NCBI GenBank assembly: GCA_017424125.1
Contig: JAFPBM010000139.1
Location: 1 to 8,860 of the forward strand
Length of the DNA stretch: 8,860 bases
Origin: Clostridia bacterium
GTDB taxonomy: Bacteria; Bacillota; Clostridia; Oscillospirales; Acutalibacteraceae
Reading direction: 5' to 3'
Shown here: positions 1 through 5,457 of the stretch, one piece after another
Layout of the letters: each line of letters opens with the position of its first letter
How positions within the stretch are numbered: position 1 is the stretch's first letter
Notes under the pieces: generated by a model
What the model saw: the letters and a program-made list of their open reading frames with translations, nothing else
What the model was told of the DNA's origin: nothing
The model's database searches: none
Program-made: the position numbers and the translations under genes

Positions 1-589
1 AAATCATTCCTATTTGCTTGTGCATACCGCCTTTTTCATCGGTTTTATAAATAGGCAGATGTTCGCAATATGAAAATCCGTTGGCAGATACAACCGCCGT
101 CACACCGCTACCAAGCCATTTTGAAAATTGTTCGCGGGTTATTTCATATTCGAACTCATAATCACTATGGGTGCAAAAACTGTGCGCAGTGTCAATTCCG
201 TTATCGTTTGCAAATTTCTCTGCCGCGTCATAATGAGTCTCTTCTATATATAAACTTCCACCTTCATAACCTCTACGAAAACCGTAGTTTGTATGCAATA
301 TATAGTTATATTTTTCGTTGACCGCCACGTCAAAATAACTATACATTTCTTCGGTTTTGCTATCGAAAAATTTACTGCTCACATAGTCTATATCGCCTAC
401 TGCAAATGAAAAGTTCCAAAATTGCTTAGCCTTATAAGTTTTTCCTTGATAGATAATGGTTTCTGCGTTTTCCATTATTATGGGGGTTTTGAAACTCTCT
501 TTATATTCCCAACTTCCCGCCGAGGCTACTGCCGACATACAAAGACATAGGGTTAGAACTGTTATAAAAACTGATAATATTTTTTTCAT
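1..589 (-). CDS. Secreted protein of unknown function, 3' end cut by window edge
   Basis: This open frame has no stop codon from the ATG at 589 to the window edge, giving 196 visible residues. Residues 1-24 form a typical Sec signal peptide: MKK, a hydrophobic core, and an A-S-A cleavage site before G25. The mature part is rich in aromatic and charged residues, has only two visible cysteines (C139 and C175) and no further membrane segment, so it is probably exported and released or loosely wall-associated. I do not recognise the family. It starts 12 bases after the permease stop codon, with a GGGGGCAGAG stretch before the ATG as a possible ribosome binding site. It is therefore most likely the fourth gene of the GntR/ABC operon. 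It could be an accessory or sensor for the transporter, or only a co-transcribed exported protein. I am sure that it codes, and unsure what it does. Confidence 0.85.
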   Translation of the reverse strand, partial: MKKILSVFITVLTLCLCMSAVASAGSWEYKESFKTPIIMENAETIIYQGKTYKAKQFWNFSFAVGDIDYVSSKFFDSKTEEMYSYFDVAVNEKYNYILHTNYGFRRGYEGGSLYIEETHYDAAEKFANDNGIDTAHSFCTHSDYEFEYEITREQFSKWLGSGVTAVVSANGFSYCEHLPIYKTDEKGGMHKQIGMI

Positions 590-601
590 TTTCTCTGCCC
601 C

Positions 602-1432
602 CTATTCCAAATTGAGTTTGCGTTCAAGCAACCATAAATGCAGCATATAAAGCAGAGCCGACGCTATGCCCGCTACGGCTATGCCGCCGAGAATTAAAAA
701 CGTTACCGAATTAAGACACGGCACCCTTTCGAGTTCTACAATTTTTTCTATTATATGATAGAAACTAAAGCGAAGAACAAGTATCTCGATAAGTCCCGAT
801 ATGATGCCCGTTGCAACGTAGTATATTCCAACCGCGGCAAAGACTTTATGCTTGTGCACGAGCATTGAGGCTACCGTAATACATATAAAAATTGCAAGTG
901 CTGTGAACACCCAAAGTGTTAAAAGCGCTATAAGTCCTTCTACTATATATACTGCGGTGTAACCGCCGAGCACCTTAGTAATATCAGCAATTACGGCAAA
1001 AATCTGCTCCCAGAAATATACTTTGAAAATTTGGTCGGCATAGCCTATAGAAAGCATAATGCCAATATCCAAAAGCAAAACAGCAGTAGACACCACGAAA
1101 ACTATAAGTGACATTAAAAGTTTTGAGTTAAGAAGACTTGATTTGCTTACGGGTAACGTAAAAGTAAGATACCCTTCGTCCGAATAAAAGTTTTTATAAT
1201 AGCGAATAAGCACAAGCAATTCACTTAAAACGTAGAAAAGTATTATGCCTATTATTGAGAGTACAAGTCCGAGTGTTGCCACCGTTTGCAATGCGCCGTA
1301 ACTTGTATAGTTTACGTTGACAATGCTGATACACACGCCGCCGATTGCCGCTATAAGCACCGATGCTGCCGCTGCAATCCACCAATGTTTGAAGACGGCG
1401 CGAAGGTCATATTTTAAAAGTTTTGCGAACAT
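602..1432 (-). CDS. ABC-2 type transporter permease, six membrane helices
   Basis: A 276-residue integral membrane protein, probably the membrane half of an ABC exporter with the ATPase encoded just upstream. Six hydrophobic segments lie near residues 17-37, 48-74, 103-124, 159-188, 197-219 and 245-268. Between the second and third is a conserved-looking cytoplasmic stretch, DEGYLTFTLPVSKSSLL (residues 85-101), of the kind found in ABC-2 permeases of Clostridia that accompany YtrA-type regulators. The ATG at 1430-1432 has an AAGGAGG site about 6 bases upstream, inside the end of the ATPase gene; the two genes overlap by 19 bases, so they are probably translationally coupled. The substrate cannot be read from the sequence. 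Related GntR/ABC units in Bacillus respond to cell-wall-active antibiotics, so peptide export or envelope stress relief is plausible but inferred. Confidence 0.87.
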   Translation of the reverse strand: MFAKLLKYDLRAVFKHWWIAAAASVLIAAIGGVCISIVNVNYTSYGALQTVATLGLVLSIIGIILFYVLSELLVLIRYYKNFYSDEGYLTFTLPVSKSSLLNSKLLMSLIVFVVSTAVLLLDIGIMLSIGYADQIFKVYFWEQIFAVIADITKVLGGYTAVYIVEGLIALLTLWVFTALAIFICITVASMLVHKHKVFAAVGIYYVATGIISGLIEILVLRFSFYHIIEKIVELERVPCLNSVTFLILGGIAVAGIASALLYMLHLWLLERKLNLE

Positions 1433-2127
1433 CTGAAAACCTCCTTAAACATCGAATCAAGCGACATTCCGCTCTGTTCTCTTGCCTCGTCTACGGCGCC
1501 TTGTTGCAATATTCTACCGCCGAAGCCTAAAAATACGTATTCATCAAGCACCTGTTCAACGTCGGAAATCAGGTGGGTTGTTATTATTATGGTAGAGTCG
1601 GGGTTATAGTTGCCCACGATGGTGCTTAAAATATACTCGCGCGCCGCAGGGTCTACGCCAGCAATCGGCTCATCAAGCAAATAAAGTTTAGCATCACGCG
1701 ACATTACAAGAATCAGTTGTACCTTTTCTTTCGTACCTTTTGAAAGCGATTTTAACTTGGCGTTCGGATTTATTCCGAGGTCGGACAGTAGGTTATACGC
1801 TTTATCCGCGTTAAAATCCTTATAAAACTGCGAAAAATACTCTACAAGTTCCGAAACCTGCATATAAGAATTAAAATAAGTGCGTTCGGGCAAATATGAT
1901 ACAAGCGCTTTGCTTTCGTCCCCTATTTCGTGTCCGTCAACCAACACTTCACCCGCAGTTGCCTGTAAAACACCCGCTATGATTTTAATAAGCGTTGATT
2001 TTCCGCAACCGTTGGGACCCAAAAGACCGACAATTTTGCCGCTTTCTATTTGGAAGTTCATACCATTTAGTACGCCTATGCCCTTTTTATACTCTTTATA
2101 AAGATTTTTACATTCAAGTATACTCAT
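1414..2127 (-). CDS. ABC transporter ATP-binding protein (YtrB/BcrA-like)
   Basis: A 237-residue cytoplasmic ATPase that should drive the adjacent ABC-2 permease. The motifs are complete and in order: Walker A GPNGCGKST (37-45), signature LSKGTKEKV (128-136), Walker B KLYLLDEP (147-154), D-loop GVDP (157-160) and switch histidine H185 in TTHL. At the Q-loop position it reads YLPER (79-83) with no glutamine, a variant common in BcrA/YtrB-type exporters, so I do not read it as a defect. Length is normal for a single-domain exporter ATPase. The ATG (2125-2127) overlaps the TGA of the regulator gene by four bases, with AAAGGAGGAG a few bases upstream. It is the second gene of the operon, presumably controlled by the GntR protein. 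Family assignment is firm; substrate and precise role are unknown. Confidence 0.93.
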   Translation of the reverse strand: MSILECKNLYKEYKKGIGVLNGMNFQIESGKIVGLLGPNGCGKSTLIKIIAGVLQATAGEVLVDGHEIGDESKALVSYLPERTYFNSYMQVSELVEYFSQFYKDFNADKAYNLLSDLGINPNAKLKSLSKGTKEKVQLILVMSRDAKLYLLDEPIAGVDPAAREYILSTIVGNYNPDSTIIITTHLISDVEQVLDEYVFLGFGGRILQQGAVDEAREQSGMSLDSMFKEVFRCSQNF

Positions 2128-2492
2128 GCCTTACTCTCCTCCTTTAACATTTCTATAAGCCTTTCTCGGCTTATTGCAAGATTTTCCGCTTTGCTTAAAA
2201 ATTCGCGCACAAGGTCTAATGCCGCGTTGTTTGCGGCGGCGCGCAGTTCTTCGTCGTCTTCGGTTACAAATCTTCCCTGTGTGCCTTTAGCACATAAAAG
2301 CCCCTCGTTTTCAAGTTCTGTTAAAGCGCGTTGCACCGTATTGGGATTTACCGCCGCTATAAGCGCTAACTGTCGCACCGTTGGAATTTGACTTCCGGGC
2401 GGATAGTTGCCCTTTATTATCTCATCGCGCAGGCGGTTTGCAATTTGCAGATATACGGGGGTATATTCGTTAAACTGCCAAGCCAAGTTCAT
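2124..2492 (-). CDS. GntR family transcriptional regulator, YtrA subfamily
   Basis: A 122-residue DNA-binding repressor and the first gene of the ABC operon. Residues 10-76 are a GntR winged helix-turn-helix: PVYLQIANRLRDEI, then PPGSQIPTVRQLA, the recognition helix NPNTVQRALTELE, and the wing GLLCAKGTQGRFV. Only about 40 residues of helix follow, far shorter than the ligand domains of FadR or HutC types, which is diagnostic of the YtrA subfamily. I chose the ATG at 2490-2492 because GAGAGGAG lies directly before it and the -10 box is just upstream. An in-frame ATG at 2540 would lie inside the promoter spacer. The gene overlaps the ATPase start by four bases. An inverted repeat across the expected transcription start suggests that it represses its own operon and that a ligand or stress signal relieves this. 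The signal is unknown. Confidence 0.92.
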   Translation of the reverse strand: MNLAWQFNEYTPVYLQIANRLRDEIIKGNYPPGSQIPTVRQLALIAAVNPNTVQRALTELENEGLLCAKGTQGRFVTEDDEELRAAANNAALDLVREFLSKAENLAISRERLIEMLKEESKA

Positions 2493-2501
2493 TCTCCTCT
2501 C

Positions 2502-2531
2502 TTGTATTACTGTACTAATACAATAATACAA
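2502..2531 (-). promoter_or_regulatory. Candidate GntR operator: three 8-bp half-sites
   Basis: The half-site TTGTATTA occurs three times. On the plus strand it reads TTGTATTA at 2502-2509 and, reversed, TAATACAA at both 2516-2523 and 2524-2531. The first two make a 22-bp inverted repeat with a 6-bp centre that covers the expected transcription start. The third is a tandem copy fused to the second, and the -10 box spans their junction. A dimer bound here would block RNA polymerase. Binding by the adjacent GntR protein is inferred from position; the repeats themselves are seen directly. Confidence 0.7.
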
Positions 2532-2551
2532 CCGTTGCATAATTTTGTCAA
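2523..2551 (-). promoter_or_regulatory. Promoter of the GntR/ABC operon
   Basis: On the minus strand, a perfect -35 TTGACA (2546-2551) is followed by a 17-bp spacer and the -10 TATTAT (2523-2528), a near-consensus sigma-A promoter. Transcription should start near 2516, giving an untranslated leader of roughly 24 bases before the ATG at 2492. A promoter this strong fits control by a repressor. Confidence 0.88.
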
Positions 2552-2552
2552 G

Positions 2553-2590
2553 AAAAAAATTCCAAACGGAAATCCGTTTGGAATTTTTAT
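2553..2590 (-). terminator. Rho-independent terminator after the XRE gene
   Basis: ATTCCAAACGG (2559-2569) pairs with CCGTTTGGAAT (2574-2584) around a four-base loop. On the minus strand a run of seven T follows the stem (2553-2559, the last shared with the stem base). The stem starts two bases after the TAA stop of the XRE gene. T-rich sequence on the plus-strand side means it could also work in the other direction, though no plus-strand gene ends here. Its 3' edge abuts the -35 box of the next operon. Confidence 0.88.
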
Positions 2591-3180
2591 TTTTTATTAC
2601 GTTTGAACCTTATCATAAAGAAAAGGATTACGATAATTTGCATTATTAGTACTGAGAAAGCGTATGTTGCGGCTTTCATTGTGTCAAACGTCAAAACGAA
2701 ACACAGAAGAAGAGTCCACAAAAGTGCCGATATTGAAAAGGCAAGTTTTGCTTTGCCCCACCACATTGCCGTAAAGACAATAAGCACGATTGATGCGACG
2801 GGCAACGCGTATATAAAACAGTACCAAAGTGGGAATGATGCAAAATTTACAACACTCAAAGTTGCAAAAACGATTGCCGCCACGAAAAACACAAGCCCCA
2901 CCGAGATGAGTGTTATAAGACCGTGGTTGCGGACAATATCTATCGGTCTTTCGGGTACTTTTTCGTTAACAAGGTCATCAACCCTGACGGAAAAAAGTTC
3001 TGCAATTTGGGAGAGGACAAATATATCCGGCACCGATTCGCCGCGTTCCCATTTGGAAACCGCTTTGTCCGAGTAATTAAGTTTTTCGGCAAGTTGAGAC
3101 TGGGTAAGCCCCGCGCTTTTGCGGTAGTGTGCCAGTTTCTGTGCGAACGCAGACTTTATTTTTTGCTCGTCCAAAGCCAT
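2587..3180 (-). CDS. XRE family regulator with four C-terminal membrane helices
   Basis: A 197-residue protein. Residues 14-68 form a Cro/C1-type helix-turn-helix, with LTQSQLAEKL and the recognition region SDKAVSKWERGESVPD. Residues 69-86 are a short linker. Four hydrophobic helices follow at about 87-109, 117-139, 145-165 and 170-191, and the tail is basic (RFKRNKK). The protein should therefore bind DNA while held in the membrane, a layout common in Firmicutes for small regulators whose signal is unknown. I chose the ATG at 3178-3180, preceded by GAGAGGAG, over an in-frame TTG at 3195 that would start inside the ribosome binding sequence. It has its own promoter and terminator, but could also be read through from the transferase gene 45 bases upstream. 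Its target is unknown; nearby candidates are its own promoter and the ABC operon. Confidence 0.88.
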   Translation of the reverse strand: MALDEQKIKSAFAQKLAHYRKSAGLTQSQLAEKLNYSDKAVSKWERGESVPDIFVLSQIAELFSVRVDDLVNEKVPERPIDIVRNHGLITLISVGLVFFVAAIVFATLSVVNFASFPLWYCFIYALPVASIVLIVFTAMWWGKAKLAFSISALLWTLLLCFVLTFDTMKAATYAFSVLIMQIIVILFFMIRFKRNKK

Positions 3181-3204
3181 CTCTCCTCTCTTCAAGATAC
3201 GTAT

Positions 3205-3233
3205 ATATTACCATATTTTTATGTTTTAATCAA
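3205..3233 (-). promoter_or_regulatory. Promoter of the XRE membrane regulator gene
   Basis: On the minus strand, TTGATT (3228-3233) and TAATAT (3205-3210) are separated by exactly 17 bp, and a TGG just before the -10 makes it an extended -10 promoter. The -35 box overlaps the stop codon of the transferase gene. Just downstream, ATACGTAT (3197-3204) is a short perfect palindrome near the expected start, which could be an autoregulatory site, though eight bases is weak evidence. Confidence 0.72.
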
Positions 3234-3783
3234 GGGTTTTATAATATGAAACCGAAACGATATACTCTTTTCCGCCAAGCATTACACGCCTCGTTTCTAT
3301 ACATATATTATTAAGCGTAAACGTGCAAAAGTGTCCTATTGAGGCTACACCCTCGCCCGTTAGTTTAGAAACACTTTCTTTTTTGGTCCAAATTTCTAAA
3401 AAACGCACGTTGTCCCCCGCTACGTATTCGCTCTCTTTTTCCGATAAAAAGCGTTTTGAGAGTTTATTTGCGTCTACTCTTCTATTAGCAGGCTCGATAT
3501 CCACGCCGACCGAAAAATCTGTACCACCTGAAAAGGTCTGCCAATCCTCGTTTGTATCTCTTTTTTCTTCACCTATATTAACGGCGACTGCTACGGCGCC
3601 GTCCGAATGTGACACCGAAAAGCCGATTCCCTCATACATAGGTTTGCCTTTTTGTGTATGGGTAATATTTTTGGGATTATAATTATCGCACAGTTTATTT
3701 AGCATACTGTCGCGCAAAGCCATACTTTCTTTGTGCATTTCTTCTGCTGTATTGTTGCAATTTTTAAAACCTATGTAAATCAT
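3226..3783 (-). CDS. 4'-phosphopantetheinyl transferase, Sfp type
   Basis: A 185-residue cytoplasmic enzyme that should move the phosphopantetheine arm of coenzyme A onto a serine of a carrier protein. Family motifs are present in order: KGKP (45-48), FSVSHS (55-60), GVDIE (93-97, with the Mg-binding acidic residues D95 and E97) and WTKKES (132-137), followed by KLTGEG. It is shorter than classical Sfp (about 225 residues), closer to the compact forms in Clostridia. Residues 70-90, between the SHS and GVDIE strands, are a polar stretch that looks like a loop insertion. The ATG at 3781-3783 follows AAAGGTGG. No carrier protein, peptide synthetase or polyketide gene is in the window, so its partner is unknown: it may serve the housekeeping fatty-acid carrier or a remote cluster. 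It diverges from the DUF1700 operon at a shared palindrome, which hints at joint control. Confidence 0.92.
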   Translation of the reverse strand: MIYIGFKNCNNTAEEMHKESMALRDSMLNKLCDNYNPKNITHTQKGKPMYEGIGFSVSHSDGAVAVAVNIGEEKRDTNEDWQTFSGGTDFSVGVDIEPANRRVDANKLSKRFLSEKESEYVAGDNVRFLEIWTKKESVSKLTGEGVASIGHFCTFTLNNICIETRRVMLGGKEYIVSVSYYKTLD

Positions 3784-3804
3784 AATCCCACCACCTTTTA
3801 TTTA

Positions 3805-3833
3805 ATTTTAACCGTATAGACGCCATCCGTCAA
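3805..3833 (-). promoter_or_regulatory. Promoter of the phosphopantetheinyl transferase gene
   Basis: On the minus strand, TTGACG (3828-3833) and TAAAAT (3805-3810) are separated by 17 bp, with the ATG 21 bases after the -10. The -35 box lies in the left arm of the 3829-3848 palindrome. Confidence 0.8.
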
Positions 3834-3848
3834 GTTAATTAACTTGAC
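3829..3848. promoter_or_regulatory. Perfect 20-bp palindrome joining two divergent promoters
   Basis: GTCAAGTTAATTAACTTGAC reads the same on both strands, with no spacer or mismatch. Each arm holds most of a -35 box: the transferase promoter leftwards (3828-3833) and the DUF1700 promoter rightwards (3844-3849), only 10 bp apart. Two polymerases could hardly bind at once, and a dimeric regulator bound here would silence both. Either an operator or promoter competition fits. The regulator is not identified; the XRE protein is one nearby candidate. Confidence 0.75.
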
Positions 3849-3872
3849 AAAAATGCATTATCGTGTCATAAT
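3844..3872 (+). promoter_or_regulatory. Promoter of the DUF1700/DUF4097 operon
   Basis: A perfect -35 TTGACA (3844-3849), a 17-bp spacer and the -10 CATAAT (3867-3872). The start should be near 3879, giving a leader of about 28 bases with the AAAGGGGTGG ribosome site before the ATG at 3907. Confidence 0.83.
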
Positions 3873-3906
3873 TTTTATGATGACTCACAACGAAAGGGGT
3901 GGCGTT

Positions 3907-4476
3907 ATGACTAAAGCAGAGTTTTTGGATGCACTTTGCAGCAGACTCTGTCATCTGCCACAGGAAAAAATTGAAAACGCCCGACAGTATTACAGCGGTT
4001 GTATTGACGGACGCATGGAATGCGGTATGAACGAAACCGATGCTGTTGCCGCTATGGGAACTGTTGAAGAAGCGGCACTAAAACAGATTAACTTTGCTTA
4101 TAAAAAATCCTCCCACAGCATATCCCACAAGATTAAATCTATGCCGACCTTTGCCCGTATAGTATCATCAGGACTTTTGAGTGCGGTTTGTTTTGCAGCC
4201 GTTGGAATTTTTTGGGTTGCATCAATTGCCCTTTATATCCTCGTTGCCGCCGTTGGAATTGGCGGTGTGCTTTCTATTTTATCAGGATTGGCTATGTGCT
4301 TTATACGCACGGTGCCCGTCGGACTTTGTGTTATCGGAGTGGGAACGGTTTTGCTTTCTATTATGTTCTTACTTTGGGGACCCACGCGTATTATAAACCG
4401 ACTTTGTGCAACCTTTACCTCGTTTATTAAGGCAAAGGTGCGCGCACTTCTTGCAAAGGAGGCGTTGGCTGTATGA
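3907..4476 (+). CDS. DUF1700 (HAAS-domain) membrane protein
   Basis: A 189-residue protein. Residues 1-65 match the HAAS/DUF1700 pattern: MTKAEFLDALCSRLCHLPQEK, a helix with a YY pair (ENARQYYSG), and a second helix with AAMGTVEEAALKQI. Paired helices of this type are thought to mediate contacts between proteins on the cytoplasmic face. About three hydrophobic helices follow (roughly 86-132 holding two, and 138-158), and then a basic amphipathic tail. Function is not established for the family; members usually sit between a PadR regulator and a DUF4097 gene. Here the DUF4097 gene is present (ATGA overlap of four bases) but no PadR gene is next to it. I chose the ATG at 3907 with AAAGGGGTGG upstream; an in-frame TTG at 3844 is the -35 box itself. 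A role at the envelope together with its partner is inferred. Confidence 0.85.
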   Translation: MTKAEFLDALCSRLCHLPQEKIENARQYYSGCIDGRMECGMNETDAVAAMGTVEEAALKQINFAYKKSSHSISHKIKSMPTFARIVSSGLLSAVCFAAVGIFWVASIALYILVAAVGIGGVLSILSGLAMCFIRTVPVGLCVIGVGTVLLSIMFLLWGPTRIINRLCATFTSFIKAKVRALLAKEALAV

Positions 4477-5417
4477 AATACGGAAAAATTTATGTTACCG
4501 CCGCGATATTCCTTTTTATAGGCATCTTCATTTTCGGCATTGGCTTTGCTATGATGGGATTTAATATTATGAATTCTGATACTGAGCCCGCTTACATAGA
4601 AAAAAGTTATTCGCTTGACGGCAACGTTTCGGCTATTGTTGTTGAAGAATTTGACGCTACGATAAACGTTTTACCCTCTGCCGACAAAAAAATTAACATT
4701 AAATACTATGAAAACGGCAACAAGACCTATAGTATAGGCAAACTTGCGGACGGTTCGCTTTCCATAAAGAAAAACAAGGCAAGTGGATTTTGGAACTTCT
4801 TCACTTTTTCGGTCAGTACGCCTATACTCACAATTGAAATACCCGAAAAATATGAAGGTAAACTGCTTATAGAAAACCAAAACGGCAACACGATTGCCGA
4901 AGGAATTTGCATGGGCAGTATCAAAGCAGAAGCCGAGAACGGATTTGTTCGCATTTACGAATCAAACATACTTGGCAGTTTGGACGTTGACGCTGAGAAC
5001 GGAAATATTGAACTTTACGAAACAAAGGTTGGCAAAACGGCGAAACTTTCTTGTGAAAATGGCAGACTGTTTGCACAAGCACTTACAGCAAGTGAGATTT
5101 ATACCGAAAACGAAAACGGATTTACAGCACTTGTTGACCTTACTTCTAAAAATACAATCTTTGCCGAAAGCGAAAACGGCAACATAGAACTCAGCGGTGT
5201 TGAGTTCAATGTTGGCGCTACGCTTATAACCGAAAACGGCGATATTCGCGGCAGCGTTATTGGTGAAGAAAGCGATTTCACGTTTAACTGCGTTTCATCA
5301 AGAGGTAAATGCAATCTTGAAAACGGAGTTTCGCAGGGCGCAAAACAACTCAATCTTCGTTCCGAAAACGGTGATATCGAGATTAGTTTTTTGAGTGAAT
5401 CGGATAGTAAAGAATAA
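4473..5417 (+). CDS. Membrane-anchored DUF4097 beta-solenoid protein
   Basis: A 314-residue protein. Residues 5-30 form one hydrophobic helix (a signal anchor with no clear cleavage site), so the rest probably faces outside the membrane. Residues 50-130 are beta-rich, and from about 136 a repeat follows in which an (E/Q)NG turn recurs about every 20 residues, as in the right-handed beta-helix proposed for DUF4097 proteins such as LiaG-like envelope proteins. The repeat ends near 303 and a short acidic tail closes the protein. The biochemical role of the family is unknown; relatives sit in envelope-stress operons of Firmicutes. The ATG overlaps the DUF1700 stop (ATGA) and follows AAAGGAGG by 10 bases, so translation is coupled. 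A strong terminator ends the unit seven bases after the stop codon. Confidence 0.87.
   Translation: MKYGKIYVTAAIFLFIGIFIFGIGFAMMGFNIMNSDTEPAYIEKSYSLDGNVSAIVVEEFDATINVLPSADKKINIKYYENGNKTYSIGKLADGSLSIKKNKASGFWNFFTFSVSTPILTIEIPEKYEGKLLIENQNGNTIAEGICMGSIKAEAENGFVRIYESNILGSLDVDAENGNIELYETKVGKTAKLSCENGRLFAQALTASEIYTENENGFTALVDLTSKNTIFAESENGNIELSGVEFNVGATLITENGDIRGSVIGEESDFTFNCVSSRGKCNLENGVSQGAKQLNLRSENGDIEISFLSESDSKE
4878..5372 (+). repeat. In-frame coding repeat, ENG turn about every 60 bases
   Basis: In the DUF4097 protein, NG turns with a preceding E or Q start at residues 136, 155, 175, 195, 214, 234, 254, 283 and 298. Six successive steps from 136 to 254 are 19 or 20 residues. The register then slips: an SRG near 276 may replace one turn, before ENG at 283 and 298. 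At DNA level the copies share only short GAAAACGG-like words, so this is a protein-structure repeat rather than a recent tandem duplication. Confidence 0.8.
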
Positions 5418-5423
5418 ATAAAT

Positions 5424-5457
5424 ACCCCTTGTTTATCAAGGGGTGTTTTTATTTTTT
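5424..5457 (+). terminator. Rho-independent terminator of the DUF1700/DUF4097 operon
   Basis: ACCCCTTG (5424-5431) pairs with CAAGGGGT (5437-5444) around the loop TTTAT, followed by G and a T-rich run broken by one A (5446-5457). It lies seven bases after the stop codon and separates this unit from argG. Confidence 0.93.

Noticed and set aside
70..321. Plus-strand open frame of 83 residues
   Set aside because: It is antisense to the secreted-protein gene, has no ribosome site, and its composition looks like a shadow frame. Other antisense frames over 1880-3314, 3323-3682, 4671-4954, 5099-6167, 6228-7730, 7791-7997 and 8263-8523 were dropped for the same reason.
1650..1900. Defective ABC ATPase because the Q-loop lacks glutamine
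   Set aside because: YLPE at this place is common in BcrA/YtrB-type ATPases, and all other catalytic motifs are intact.
2493..2540. Extended start of the GntR gene at ATG 2540
   Set aside because: It falls in the promoter spacer, upstream of the -10 box, so it would not be in the transcript.
3181..3195. TTG start at 3195 for the XRE gene
   Set aside because: The five added codons are the ribosome binding sequence of the ATG at 3180.
3844..3906. Extended start of the DUF1700 gene at TTG 3844
   Set aside because: The TTG is part of the -35 box TTGACA. The ATG at 3907 has a proper ribosome site and gives the expected MTKAEF start.
4878..5372. Tandem DNA repeat or CRISPR-like array in the ENG region
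   Set aside because: The period is kept only at protein level; the DNA between the short GAAAACGG-like words is not repeated and the reading frame is intact.
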